Assembly (NCBI RefSeq): GCF_001619985.1
Contig: NW_017264202.1
Coordinates: 868,001 to 932,000 of the forward strand
Direction: 5' to 3'
Source: Xylona heveae TC161
Lineage: Eukaryota; Ascomycota; Xylonomycetes; Xylonales; Xylonaceae
DNA length: 64,000 nucleotides
Under the pieces are notes generated by a model, which saw only the letters and a list, made by a program, of their open reading frames with translations, searched no databases and was not told the origin of the DNA. Of this stretch, positions 45,546-56,955 are shown in pieces. Position numbers and translations under genes: made by a program. The stretch's first letter is position 1. Each line of letters starts with the position of its first letter.

Positions 45546-48274
45546 CTAATACCGCTTGACAAGCGCCACACAAAACTTGCCAAACTCGCCATGCGTCCTG
45601 TCCGCCACATCCTGCTCCAGCGCCACCCCGTACTTGCGCCGATAGTCCGCCTTGACCAAGTCCAGGTGCGGCCGGTCCCAGTGCACGCGCACCAGGCGGG
45701 ACACCAGCAGCTCCGTCCTCTCCGGGACGACTTTACTCGAGGTTGACATAGCGGTGGTAGTACTACTAGCCACGCCCGTGGGATCGTAGTTTGCCAGGGC
45801 GTGGTGCAGCAGCATCGCGTCCCGCATGGGCCGGTTGATTACGCCGTTGAGAATGTGTGCGAGGATTTCGCCCTTCCGTCCACTGTTAGTCCGATTTGAC
45901 TCTGACTCTACTTGACTCTGATAGCGTTTCTTGACTTGACTCCTGACTTCTGACCCCCACGCCCTGCCTCCCAGGTCTTGAGGTGTCATGTCGTTTTCAC
46001 GTAAAGACAGACCGGGAATACACGGGTTAAGAGTGACGGTAACGGTGAAGTGAGCGTGAAGGCAAGGGTAAAGGTGACGGTGAGGTCAGGGTAAGGGTAA
46101 AGACAAGGGAAACGGGAATTTGAAGGGTAAAGGTGAAGCTAATTGGAAAGAAAGAAAGAAAGAAAGAAAGAAAGGAAACTTACGACAAGATTCGTGCTCT
46201 TGCGCAACATATCCCTGGCGAAATTACGGCCATACGTGGCCTCGTACACGCGCAGGACCTCCTTGAGATGGGCATCGCTGCGGAGCACCACTATCTTGAT
46301 CATGGCCGTCTCGCCGCCTTCTTTTGCCACGAGGCTTCTATACAATTCATCCGCGTCTCTCTTCACTCCCCTCGCATCCACCCCTCTCCCGTATACTCCT
46401 CCTCCCACCCCACCCGCCCCCACCCCCGGAGCATCCTCCTGCCGTCTCTCCTCCAAGACCAACAACATCGCATAACGAAACTTATTCGCCGGCAGTTCCG
46501 CCTTCATGCACTTCTCGAGACTATTCCCATACCGCTTATCGCTAAACACGTCCTTGATGGCGCGCACTTCTGCATTCGAGCGGCCCATGAGCGCCTCAAT
46601 CAGCAGTTCTCGGCGCGACGTGTTGCTCTGGTACCAGAAATTCGCCCAGTACGCCTCGCTCTCCCAGCGGCCCAGCGCGGTCGCGTAGCACGCTTTGCCA
46701 AAGGGCCCGCCGACTTTGACTTTGATGTGTTTCGCGAGGTTGACGCCCTTGCCGCCTGGTGCGATGCACGATTCTTTGTACGCGGCGCGCAGAAGCAGCA
46801 TTTCGTCGGAGGTCAGGCGTGGGAGGATCGAGATGAGGGGGGCGGTGGAGGTGAAGGTGCGTGTGTTGAGTGCGGCGATGAGTGTGGATGCATCGGAGGT
46901 GATGGAGTGGAAGGCGACGGATTTGGGGCCGCCGACAGAAACGCGCGAGGAGGACCGGTGACGGGAGTGGGAGATGCGGGAAGATGAGCGGTGACGACGG
47001 TGCCGGGAAGGGGAAGAAGTGGAGGAGGATGAAGAAGAGGAGTGGTAGTGGTAATGGGGGTCAGAGGGGAAGGCGTCGAGAGAAGGAATGTCGTCGAGAG
47101 AGGAGTGAATAGGGTCAAGAGAGCTGGGCAGCATCATCGGAGACGGCATGGGTGACATGCTTTGATATGTGCCGTGGTAGGCTTCGAGCAGTGGTGAGCC
47201 GGGCGGAGCGTGGCCTGGGAGGAACGATGCAGAGGGAGCGCCGGCGCCACCGCTGACGGAGAGGCGGTGCATGCGTGGTGTGAGAGATGTGAGGCTGCTG
47301 GAAGGAGTGTGACTGTGGCCGTGGCCGGGACCAGGGCCGGGAGGAGGGTGCGGAGGTGCTCCGCCAGGACGAATCTCAACGACGTGGTGTCCTGGGCCAG
47401 AAGGACCTGGACCAGGAGAAGACACGCGGTGGGCAAGAGGTACGTAAGACGGCGATGGAGACGGCTTGGCCGCTACATAGGAAATATTCTGCGGTGGCTG
47501 CGCGTACGGGAATTGGCCAGGCATGCTTGCCCCCGACGAGGGAACGCGGTGCACGTCCGGACGGGCAGTGTAGTTGCTTGAAGGGGCAGCGTATGGCGGA
47601 GACGCAGGAAGCGTTGCGTACGACGCCTGCGGGGAGATTGGAACAGCATAATTCTGTTGCTGCTGCTGATACTGCTGCTGTGGAGATGTAGGTCTACTGT
47701 TGCCATGACCGTGGCCGAATTGGACGCTAAAGTTACCGCTCGCGCTCAGTGATGTAGATCGATCATGGCTTGGACGTGCGCCAGGTGCGCCAGGGGGAGG
47801 GGGAGGAGGGGGAGGAGAGGCGTAATTATATCCTCCCGGCATAGAATACTCAGGATGAGGCATGTAATCCCCCGGCCGAGCGTAGTTTGGGCCTGGCATC
47901 TGCGGCTCGGCGCTCTGGCGGTACGTATCTATGGCAGCATGCGTATAATTGTCCGCGTGGGCGTATATCGAATGTACACCCGCCCCGGATTGGCCGCGGT
48001 GGACATCATACTGAGGCGCGCTGGTCTGCGTGTATGACGTTGGAGGAGAAGCAGACGAGCCCGGCCCTGCGCGAGGAGCGGCATACTGATATGATACCGG
48101 CGCGGCGTATTCATAGTCGTACCCGTGCCGATCTGGCTCCTCGGGAGCAGCAGCAGCAGCAGCATAAGGATTCGGCGACGGCGCGCGGGAGTGTGAGCGT
48201 GAGCGCGATCTCTCGCGGCCGCCGGGAGACTTGGACCGCCCACGTGCGCGAGCATCATGCGCTGAAAGAGACAT
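45546..48274 (-). CDS. Annexin with long disordered N-terminus (C4-like)
   Basis: Phospholipid-binding annexin of the large filamentous-fungal class resembling ANXC4. Exon 1 is 48274-46184 and exon 2 45872-45546; the 311-bp intron ends at an AAG acceptor, giving 805 residues. Residues 1 to about 455 are disordered: RS repeats near the start, then Tyr/Pro/Gly/Gln-rich sequence with poly-Ala, poly-Gln and poly-Pro runs and a His/Ser-rich stretch. From about residue 460 the annexin fold begins (STLIAALNTRTFTSTAPLIS, then EMLLLRAAYKESC), with repeats such as NTSRRELLIEALMGRSNAEV and EVLRVYEATYGRNFARDM. The last is LDLVKADYRRKYGVALEQDV. Canonical GxGT calcium loops are not obvious, so calcium dependence is uncertain. 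The start is the ATG at 48274; the frame continues upstream without ATG. Confidence 0.86.
46146..46174. repeat. (GAAA)n tract in annexin intron
   Basis: About seven GAAA units (TTTC in the transcript), directly next to the intron's 5' splice site. Downstream in the intron is a degenerate GGTRA-rich tract. Confidence 0.9.
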
Positions 48275-50006
48275 TCTCGGGATGTCGTAGTGTCGTAGTA
48301 ATGCTGTAACGTCGTAAGGTGAAAAGAAGGGTATCAGGAAATCAAGATACAAGACAATTCAGGAGAAGACAGTAAAGATATGATAAAGTCCGGCAAAAGG
48401 AATATTCGTCGTGGCACAAGGCGGGGTATCCAGGCGGTGAAGCTCCAAAGCGATGCTGATGAGGATGATGATGCGGGGCAGCAATTTCAACACTGAAGCA
48501 CTGAAGCACTGCTCAGCAACAGCGACAAGGACGAAGCAATTGAACAGAAATATTGCGATCTAATATACTCTGTATATCGGCCAGAAAAAGAAGCAGCGCG
48601 CGCACGCGACAATGATACAAATAAAGAAAGAGAAAATTAAAAAGAGGGGCTGGTCTCGGAGCGCAGCACGATAATAAATAGTTTTCTCAATAGAGTACTC
48701 TGTACCATAGCTCTCTCTTCTGGGTCAGCAAGCAAGCACGGCTAGACTGTGGATCTGATCTCCACAGGGTTCTTTGCTCTCTCCACAAGGGACCCTCGGA
48801 CCCCTTTGGTCAATTTCGGTCGGTTGAACCGCGCGCGACGGCAGGTTTGCGGCACAGTGTTTGACCAGAGGATATCCCTGGTGAACGCATATGAGATGTC
48901 AAATTTCTCTTCTTTCTTCGTAGAGTAGATATTTCGAGATACAACTCGAATTAGAAAATGCTTGAATAGACGACCTAAATTATCGTGAAGAGGTCGAGTT
49001 TCAGATTGGTTAATTTTGGCCCCCACATGATCATTTCCGTTTGTTCAGCCTCGCGTGCACCCTTGCAGGCAGGTCGCAGGCAGGTTGCAGGCAGGCCTTG
49101 TGCCCGTCCGTATGAACTTTGACTGTTGCTCAAGGACATTGAGTACGTAGTATGAGCGCATTATTTCAGATGCTATAGAAGCATTGTCATCGCCGTACAT
49201 GGCCTGGCAACTCGTCAGTCAAGAGAACAATCCAATTCAAGCGATGACAACAACAGATTAATCCTGCTCTCACTGCTTCTGTCAATTCGCTCGTTTCCGG
49301 GATCGAGCCGTGGTTAGTGAGTCGTAGTGGTTGTTCTAGGCCGAGACCAAGGCCCTTCTCATGAGCCACCACTGTTGCGGCCGAACGACCCATCGAAGTT
49401 TGTATGGCGCCTCCATAGTGAGAGAGAGATTTCTACGACATCCAAAGCGCAGGGTAAACGAAACCTTGGATTATGTATTTACTATTACGAAACTGTTAAG
49501 CAAATATCAATTACATTATCATATGGCTCACTCACTCGTTTTCAGGAAAAATTTACATAGATTACATTGGGATAATGATCAATAATTGAAGTCTAACTAG
49601 ACTCTAGCTTTGCGCGAGACGAACTGAAATGCAGGCTAGAGGATATCACATCGTAACGTCGTAAAACGTCGACAAGAAGCTGGATAATCGGTAGAGCGCA
49701 ACGTGTACCATCTGCTCCGGACTGCCAACCATGACGACATCAATGTAATAACATGTCTCCACAACAGGTGAACACAAATAAGGCTTCAAACAAGCAAAAG
49801 GGGGGCAAACGTGAAATGGTGAATATTAAGGAAATTGGCAAGGGGATTTGAAAATTGTCAGAAAAGTAAATGACGGGAAATGTAAGAAAGAGTCGAAAAG
49901 AGGAAATTAAGCCTTGTGATGAACAAGCATCTGAACAAGACCAGTAAATCCTCAAGGCTAAGCGCGAATATTGACAAGCAATGCGCAGCCCATGCCAGTC
50001 TGTGGA
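48275..50006. other. Intergenic, promoter of annexin and 3' side of septin-like gene
   Basis: About 1.7 kb with no supported gene. An 11-bp direct repeat occurs three times at 49065-49097. Small frames are unconvincing. Confidence 0.5.
49065..49097. repeat. Three tandem 11-bp GCAGGCAGGYC-like units
   Basis: Units start at 49065, 49076 and 49087 (GCAGGCAGGTC, GCAGGCAGGTT, GCAGGCAGGCC). Confidence 0.9.
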
Positions 50007-51858
50007 TTACAGAGCTCGCCCGGCGCTCAGGCGCTCGGTCCTCCAACTCTCATACCACTGCTCGCGGCTGGCCTCCTTCAATTCGGCACGCCAGTCATGG
50101 AAGACAGACTCATGAAGGCGGCGAAAGTCACAGTGATCGAGATTGTAAGGATCAGCAAAGCCCCAGGGGAACTTGCGACCAACTGCACCAGGCTCGTAAG
50201 AGTCGGGACTAAGTACTGACATGGGCAGAAACGGGACCGCCGCTGAATCAATGGATCCTTCTTTAGAGCGGGATGGGAGCAGAGGCGAATCCGTAGAGGC
50301 ATCCGTAGAGGCTGATGTGGACGGAGAGCCCGGCTGAATCATGTCTCCGTGCTTCACCGCAAGATGGCCATGATCGCTGGTACTGAATTCATCGTGAGCA
50401 TCATTAACATTAGAATCATTGGAGCTACCGGAAGGCGAGTGAGGAAGACTCTTCTCGGAGGCTCTGACTTCATCATGGCCGACACTGTCATTGCTGTAGC
50501 TTTCGACATCTGAAACCTCGTCCTCATCTGCCTCATCAATGACGTCGTCATTGTCGTCATAATCATCATCATTCTCTGGACCATAGCTATCCAGTCCGAG
50601 CGCTTCAAGAGCAATATCGGCTTGCTTGAGACTCTCCCATACAGCCTTTTTGAGAGCGGCCATATGGGTGGCAGTGACGGTATCGGCTTTTCCAATCACT
50701 GGAATAATTGTCGTCTTGCCTTGCAAGGTACGCAAGACCTGAAGGTCAAGATCCGCATCAAGAGCACCCACAATCTTTGAAGTGGTCGTCGCCTTATTGT
50801 AAATTCCCTCTGCATTCGAGTTTTTGTTGGCCTCGGCAAGATTCATGTCCAAGCGAGCAGGGTCCAGAATGAGAATGGCACAGTGGATATGAGGATCCGC
50901 AATGCCAGGAGCCCGAATAACTTTCATTTCCTCGGAAAAGGTCTGTTCAAATTTGCTGTCAACAAAGGCTGCCATCTCGCGGAGCTGCAGATCAGCGACA
51001 CTCTTTTCCAGGCCTTCAGAGTCCCAGATGGTAAGACCAATGCGCTCCCCATCAATCTCCGTCTCGAGGTAATTTGACTGGAAAGCCGGATGAAGGCTGC
51101 CAGCGTGAGTTTGGAAGTGCCCATCTTGAAGCCTGCTGGCGCCAGAAACGGAGGATCGAAGAAAGTTGACAAAGGAAGTCTTGCCGGCGTTCTTGGCCCC
51201 AATGACAAGTATACTGTATTACACATTAGCAAGTGAACAGCAGCAAGGTATCTCAGTCGACGTACTTGAAATGGGTGGGATCCTTTCTGCGACGAATGCG
51301 ACGTGGGCTGTTGATTGTGCTCATCGTACTAGTCGCGTAGCTTTCCCTGCCACGATTCGTCATGCTCATTGTTCCCGCGTATGGATCAAAAGGCTCAGCC
51401 AGACCCGTAGTGGGTGGCGAGCTGGGAGGATGAGGTGAGACTGGGGCAATTCTCGCTGGAGGGCTGGAATAGAGACTCTTCGAGTCCGTCATGGTAAAAG
51501 GACTCTGATTGCGATACTTGGGCGTTGTAAAACCAAAGACGTCCGAATTTCCAGCAATGGTTTTGAGTTGCGGTTGAGGTGCAAGATTGGGCAATTGCGG
51601 AGCTCGTGGACTGGTGATTGAAGGCTCACGATGCTGAGATTTACTGAGCCTCGAGCGAGAGCGACTGCGGTTGCCACGGAGAGCTTCGCCGGACCTGCCA
51701 CGCCGAAGAAAGCCGAAACTGCCACGGCGTTGAATGTCACTCGGCTGCGGCAATTGACCGTTGTATTCGCGGATAGGGAGGAGTTTCGATGTATCCGGGG
51801 AAGATGATAAAGTCAATCCGGTACCAGAATCTGGGGTAGTTGCCGCGGCGGCCACCAT
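50007..51858 (-). CDS. Septin-type GTPase with acidic internal insertion
   Basis: Divergent septin-type G-domain protein, 599 residues. One intron (51265-51214) joins exons 51858-51266 and 51213-50007; a start at 51858 follows a good AAGATGG context. The basic, Ser/Pro-rich N-terminus of about 195 residues (GFLRRGRSGEALRGNRSRSR) may bind membrane lipids. The G domain opens with the P-loop GAKNAGKTSF, followed by LTIWDSEGLEK (switch-II DxxG) and an IHCAILILDPARLDMNL core strand. The guanine-specificity motif is IGKADTVT (the AKAD of septins). An acidic insertion of about 130 residues (NDDDYDDNDDVIDE and Ser-rich sequence) then interrupts the domain before the septin-like tail (VGRKFPWGFADPYNLDHCDF, RLHESVF). 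Septins form cortical filaments in septation and polar growth. The usual C-terminal coiled coil is absent. Confidence 0.85.
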
Positions 51859-53070
51859 CTTGAACAACGCGGGATGGGTCCAGTGGATCCAAACAAAGCC
51901 AACAATGGCTCGCCAGTCAGATTCTCGATCAGGTGCGAGCCAGAAGCAATCGAAAGATGGGCCTTCTGTGTGAGCCCCCAGAGGCAGTGTGGCTACCGTC
52001 AACTGTCGGCCTTTCGTCGTTGTGCCGTGCAGTGGATTGACGGAGCAGAGCAGAGGAAGAGACAAGAATGAAATTTCCCTAGTTTCAATGTGTCAGTCAG
52101 TGTGCAGAACCCCGGGCAATTTTTCGATCGCAACAATTGATCATACTCAATGTCGATAGCTGATTACACCCTGCACTAGACCGCTAAACCCTGCAGGTAA
52201 ATGACAGGGCCCATCTATCATTCGCGTGGTCAAATAAAGGCGGTGGTATGTTTAGTGTGGGATCATGAGGGACAAAGAGGTTGACAGTGGAAGAGCACAA
52301 AAACGGATAAAGACGTGGAATAACTCCATCGCTGCTCCCCCCACGGGTCTCTCTTTTCGCTGCCCAGCTTTTCACGGTCAAGTGAATGTTCCAGTCAGGG
52401 GTTTCAGAAGAGTAAAGGAAAGATCCATCAAGGTGACACGGCTTGAACGCAGACTTCTGCCCAATCACATCTCTCCCCGGTCAAACTGCTTGTCACAGCA
52501 ATCTGCCATATTGTGTGACAAAGACCTGGTTACTCCGATATTCGAGCAGTGACCCTGTCGGTTATGACGCTCCTTCATGATCCTTTCATTAGCACGAGGA
52601 AGATTACTGGTAAAGTATCCCATCGAGCGATGAATGGAAAGCGGCTAAGATTAATCCTGGTAGTCTGAAACCACCATCATTTCCCGACATCATCTACCTG
52701 CCTGCCCTGGATCGCAGCCTATCGGTACTTGGATGAGTCTCATCCATCCTAAAATGTTTGGATGTCTGGAGACTACTTAAATGCAGACTTTCCGGTGACA
52801 TTTGATTTGTGCAGATATTTGGTTGATGATTTTTCGCTCTTTGCATCAGATCAAAAGCGATCAGGGGCAGCTACAGTTAGTAAGTTACCGATTAATTTGT
52901 TTATCAATGACTAGCTATTCCACCCCTTGCGCTATGGCAGCTTACTGGACAGGCTGACCAGGCCCACATGGTTCTTTGATCATCTCAGACCACAAATCAA
53001 GCGAACAACCTAAACGCCCTGCGTCCTCGCCAACGGAAACCACTCCGAAAAGGGTTCCTCACAAGAACCT
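51859..53070. other. Intergenic, no gene seen
   Basis: About 1.2 kb. It includes upstream sequence of the septin-like gene and downstream sequence of Vps62. The reading frame of the septin-like exon runs upstream to 52065 without another ATG. Confidence 0.5.
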
Positions 53071-54414
53071 TCATGGGCCTAGAACTGGCCTCACAATACA
53101 AAGATATCCATTATCCGGACATACTTGAGTGCGATTCAGCTGTTTGTCAGCAGGTCCAGTAGGGCCGCTCGTATATTTGGCAAACCCAAAGAATTCGCGT
53201 TGCCTTGGGTCCGAGTCGGGATACTGCTGGTCTCCCCACTGCCCCGCATAAAGGAGATACCCGACCGGCTCGCTGGAACTATATGGGGAGAATGACGACG
53301 AGGCCGCATCGTAGCGGTACCAATAGGCGTTGAGCGTCGGGTCCCATCTCACGCCTTGATCACAGTGGTCTTCGATCAGGCCTTGGTCGAGGTTGAGATC
53401 TGGGATTGTGTGATCGTGCGTCCTACATCATCAGCTCAAGCTCTTCAAAGAAGTGTTGATGGCGACTTACCCAGCTGTAGCATAAACAGCATGTGTTCCT
53501 TTTGCGCTATACGCCACCACCTAAAACAAATTTCACAGTGAGCATATCGAAGGCCGAAAGGAACAGGAGAAGGGGAAGGGGAAAAAAGATTGTTCATCAC
53601 TCACACGTTGACCCTGCTTCTCTAAGCAGTTGTATGTAAAAGCCTCTCCATTGTCATGCTGGCTAAACCAAACAGCTTGCGGAATACCGTTCTTGAAGCG
53701 GATCATGTTATGCTCCCTGTCCAACAATTAGCCGTACATCATTTTCTCAGCAGAGAAGCTAACCAATCTCCAACATGATCACCTAATTCCTGACCAAGTA
53801 CAGTGTCGCCTTGATTGTACCTGCGCAAAGTTAGAGAAGCTCTCCATTTCGGCAAACATCAAAAGAGGACGAACGCATAAAAATAAAAATAAAATGCGTC
53901 AACGTTGCCGGATCCATGATCATTGACAACAATCACTGAGCTCACAGCACCATTTGTCTTGCCTGTCGCATCGGGAACGATACCATTCAGCCACGCAGGC
54001 GCCTTGGTGATATCGTCTACGGAAGTGAGGTAGACATCCTTTCCGCCATCGGCGTTGAGCGCATTGAGGTTGTCCAAGGTAAGCGGATTAGGCAAGTCTT
54101 TGACTATGGTGAAGTTTACTTCTGGTTTCGTATGTACTAATTGTGCGCCGATATCCGAAGGATGGTATTGTTCTGAAGACTGCAGCCAGACAAGTGGAGC
54201 TGAAGTATCCATAAGTAAGCCCCTTCACTGTCTTTCATTGCTGTGCGGCATATGGAGTTCAATACGCACCATATTCCAGAACATAATTTGGTACTCCCGC
54301 CTGTCTTCGTTGTAGCTCATGCTCTGCATTATCGAATGGTCCTTCAACAGCCAGGCTCGCAGTCAGCGTTGACAGGAATAGTATCACTCGTCGAAGACTC
54401 ATTATGGACGACAT
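53071..54414 (-). CDS. Vps62-family protein
   Basis: Member of the Vps62 family (PF06101), implicated in yeast in cytoplasm-to-vacuole protein sorting. The six-exon model on the minus strand has introns 54269-54200, 53874-53821, 53763-53717, 53604-53521 and 53470-53423, giving 346 residues. An N-terminal signal-like segment (SLRRVILFLSTLTASLAVEG) precedes the core YAPLVWLQSSEQYHPSDIGA. The hallmark pattern is VGDWEHNMIRFKNGIPQAVW, then FSQHDNGEAF and AYSAKGTHAVYATAG, continued as THDHTIPDLNL and LIEDHCDQGVRWDPTLNAYW; all are split by introns and join in frame. Intron 2 uses the unusual GTTCGT donor, also used in the HNH gene. The ATG at 54414 is preferred over one at 54474 because it gives a cleaner signal. 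Secretion versus vacuolar lumen is open. Confidence 0.88.
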
Positions 54415-55723
54415 GTTTAGTTTTTTGCAGCAAGCACAGTCAAAGAAAAGTTGAAGCACGGCAGTCTCTACCATAAGGGAGCTCTTAAAGCATCAAGAAA
54501 CAATAGACAGATATATTTGCACCTCAGCATCCTGTCTACACTCGTCCTAATAAATGAATATTGGCAAAGCGACCATCCTTTAGCCACATGGGCCCCCGAG
54601 ATCTATACGCAGGTGCTTCAAGCCAGCAGCATAACCATGGGGAAACCGACCAACAAGATACTAGGAGACTAGCACGCCGATAAATCCCAGCTCCAAAAAC
54701 GCGACATGTGGACAGTAATTTATGTTTTGCGTGTTATCCAATGACGACAAGTGACACGCTCAATGACCAAAGAAGCATCATGGCACCTTCCGTATAATGC
54801 AGCCGCCCGTGTGCGCAAGCAAGACATGAACATATAATAAACTGTACGACACTGAAAATGCAGATAAATATGGCGTTCTTCATCTCCGACGATATCAAAA
54901 ACTGGCCAATAGAAACGTAGGTTGACGCCTCGTGGCTGATCACGGCAAGATCAAGGTAACTTATGCAGGGGTATATCTTCCGAAGGTTACGGAGGTAGGC
55001 TGCCATGTGAAAGTGCCAGCTGAGCTACCCTCGACCATTAATTAGTTAGCGTTTGCTTAGGGTTCACTTTAACTATTTACCGGCGCATGCAGTGAGATTT
55101 GTCTATTCCAAATTGCTATGACGTTTGATATCTAGGGAATTTATTTAAGGGGCACCGTTCCACTGACAACTATTTTCTTTTGACAAAGGAAAAGAGATTG
55201 CGCTGCCTTCGACCTGTGCCGCAATACTGGTCAGGTGGCCACGCATCCATGCCTGCCGCATCCCACAGAATGGACCGGGATGACTGGAAAGCCCCATTCT
55301 CATCGCGCCTCAGAGTGATAAACAGCCCATGGTCCGTCAAGATATAACCATATCGCGCATCCAGTTGAGCTGGCTCAGAATTTGGAAAATGCTGCCTACA
55401 TTGAAAATATAACCAACCTTGAGTCACCCTCAGTCACACGCTGCAGAAGAAGGAGCAGCACCAATTGAGCGTTGCCAAATCCCTGTGTGCATATAGGCAA
55501 CTATGCAGCGCAGAAGCCATCTGGACGCCCTGTGCGCTTCTCCGCACGCAGGCAGGCACTCATTATCACCTGCTATCCAGATCGATGAAGTATAAATTTC
55601 GGTGATGGAGCCCCCGAGAAGAAATTCATTCAGCACTGCCAACACTTCTTCAAGTCGTACAGATTCTAGAAATTATTTAAATCATTTTTGATATCTCTCT
55701 GAGGGTCGGCCCTAATCGAAACA
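54415..55723. other. Intergenic with a gene relic
   Basis: About 1.3 kb. A minus-strand segment at 55170-55427 reads RYGYILTDHGLFIT and WDAAGMDAWPPDQYCG, a remnant of a fungal protein family; see the separate entry. Nothing else is convincing. Confidence 0.5.
55170..55427 (-). pseudogene. Fragment of a fungal RYGYxLTD-type protein
   Basis: An 85-codon frame without an ATG start encodes QHFPNSEPAQLDARYGYILT, DHGLFITLRRDEN and SSRSILWDAAG. I recall this block from a conserved segment of larger fungal orphan proteins with kinase-like parts. No other part of such a protein is found nearby, so it is a truncated relic or an unrecognised exon. A possible acceptor (TGTAG) precedes QHFP. Confidence 0.35.
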
Positions 55724-56023
55724 ATGTGCTACTACGTTGACACTGTTTTCCTCTTTACCGGGTGCACCGTACCCGGAAGACATCGAGTCACCGATCGTGC
55801 CTACGTGATTTGCTCGAACCCACGCCCACTGGGAACATCTCGCCACTGCTATGATGCGACAGCGAACCCGAGCATCATATTTGGTTCTTCTTTGAGGAGC
55901 GAGGAGTGTCCTGTCTGCAAAGGCACCAAGGCCGAGATGACAGTGGTAAGCTCTATAAGACAATCTATCATTCAACTCCGAGAGCTGACGTGTATGACAT
56001 AGTCTTATTATACTCAGCGCTAG
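55724..56023 (+). CDS. 80-residue Cys-rich putative zinc-binding protein
   Basis: Two exons, 55724-55945 and 56003-56023, separated by a 57-bp intron with a GTAAGC donor, a perfect CTGAC branch site near 55985 and a TAG acceptor. The 80-residue product begins MCYYVDTVFLFTGCTVPG and has six Cys and two His residues (Cys2, 14, 30, 42, 62, 65; His near 20 and 41), ending with ECPVCKGTKAEMTVSYYTQR across the intron. The spacing suggests one or two small zinc knuckles. I recall many short fungal proteins starting MCYYY- with a similar layout, all uncharacterised. No signal peptide is evident, so it is probably intracellular. It lies tail to tail with an atypical kinase 38 bp away. Confidence 0.65.
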
Positions 56024-56061
56024 CTCAGCCTTCCAAACGGGCTACAGAGAAATGATCACCT

Positions 56062-56955
56062 TCATTGCGATCGCAGCCATCTCATCAAGAAATAACTCGC
56101 TGCCATGGTCGACGCAAGGAGGATCAAGGCTCTTTGGCTTCTGCCGAGGGTATCGAGAATATCTGCGCTCTGTTTGTGTGGTTCAGCCTTGGGAAGAGAC
56201 TCCAGATCAGCTAGCACATCATCTGCGGTGGCATAAGTGCCATGCCAACATCCACGGATGATGTTGCCGACGGGGAGATGGTTGACGTCTGCGTATTGTT
56301 TATTTTTGAATCTCTCTTCCACTACCTCGTCCGTTTCATCTCTGTATGGTGCATTTGTTGTCCAAATTTCATAAATGACAGACCCCAATGCAAAGATTTC
56401 TGTCTCGACAGTTGCATAGTGAAATGGTTCAGTCCGTGACCTTCGCTCCGGGCCAACAATAGGTCGATTTCCATCATAAGCTGAGCCAGCAAAGTCGGTC
56501 AACTTGAGATTGTCATCCTTGTCCAGGAGGATGTTGTGGCAGCCAAGATCTCCTTGCACAACGCCCTTTCGGTGGACATGCGCCACACCTTCTGTGACCT
56601 GACATGACCAAAGTAGAGATTGGGCGTATGAAGGTCGTTCTCCTTGGCCCCGCAAATCATAGAGACGCCGCCGAAGCTGTACACCGAGGCGCTCAAGAAC
56701 GATACCCCTATTAATCGAAGAGATGAATTTACAAATGCGAGGATGGGAGCCCAGGCGTTTGTAGACTTCTCGTTCAATCTGGATGTCATTGAGGCTTGCA
56801 TTGTCCGAATATGCACAGTCTTCAAACTTTTTTGCTAGCTTCGCCACTTGATGCTCATTCATCAGATATACAAAGCCAGTGATACCCAGTGAGATGAAGT
56901 TGCCGAGGTCTTTCCGCTCGATTACTGGCAATGTCGGGTCGTCCTCGAGGCTCAT
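56062..56955 (-). CDS. Atypical protein kinase with C-terminal membrane anchor
   Basis: Intronless frame of 297 residues from the ATG at 56955. It has a protein-kinase fold: N-lobe GNFISLGITGFVYLMNEHQV and AKLAKKF with a candidate ATP-binding Lys, then KRLGSHPRICKFISS and GIVLERLG. The catalytic loop is VVQGDLGCHNILL (Gln-Gly-Asp replacing His-Arg-Asp, with Asp and Asn kept) and the metal motif is LTDFAGSAYDG (DFA instead of DFG). The segment FALGSVIYEIWTTNAPYRDE matches the C-lobe helix. The last 20 residues (RALILLASTMAASYFLMRWL) form a single hydrophobic tail that could anchor it in a membrane. Fungal lineage-specific families of this type are known to me only as uncharacterised kinases. 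Activity is possible but unproven. Confidence 0.75.
   Translation of the reverse strand: MSLEDDPTLPVIERKDLGNFISLGITGFVYLMNEHQVAKLAKKFEDCAYSDNASLNDIQIEREVYKRLGSHPRICKFISSINRGIVLERLGVQLRRRLYDLRGQGERPSYAQSLLWSCQVTEGVAHVHRKGVVQGDLGCHNILLDKDDNLKLTDFAGSAYDGNRPIVGPERRSRTEPFHYATVETEIFALGSVIYEIWTTNAPYRDETDEVVEERFKNKQYADVNHLPVGNIIRGCWHGTYATADDVLADLESLPKAEPHKQSADILDTLGRSQRALILLASTMAASYFLMRWLRSQ

Noticed and set aside
46133-46987. 284-codon plus-strand frame opposite the annexin gene
   Set aside because: Antisense to a well-supported annexin exon; the composition mirrors the annexin coding strand and there is no motif.
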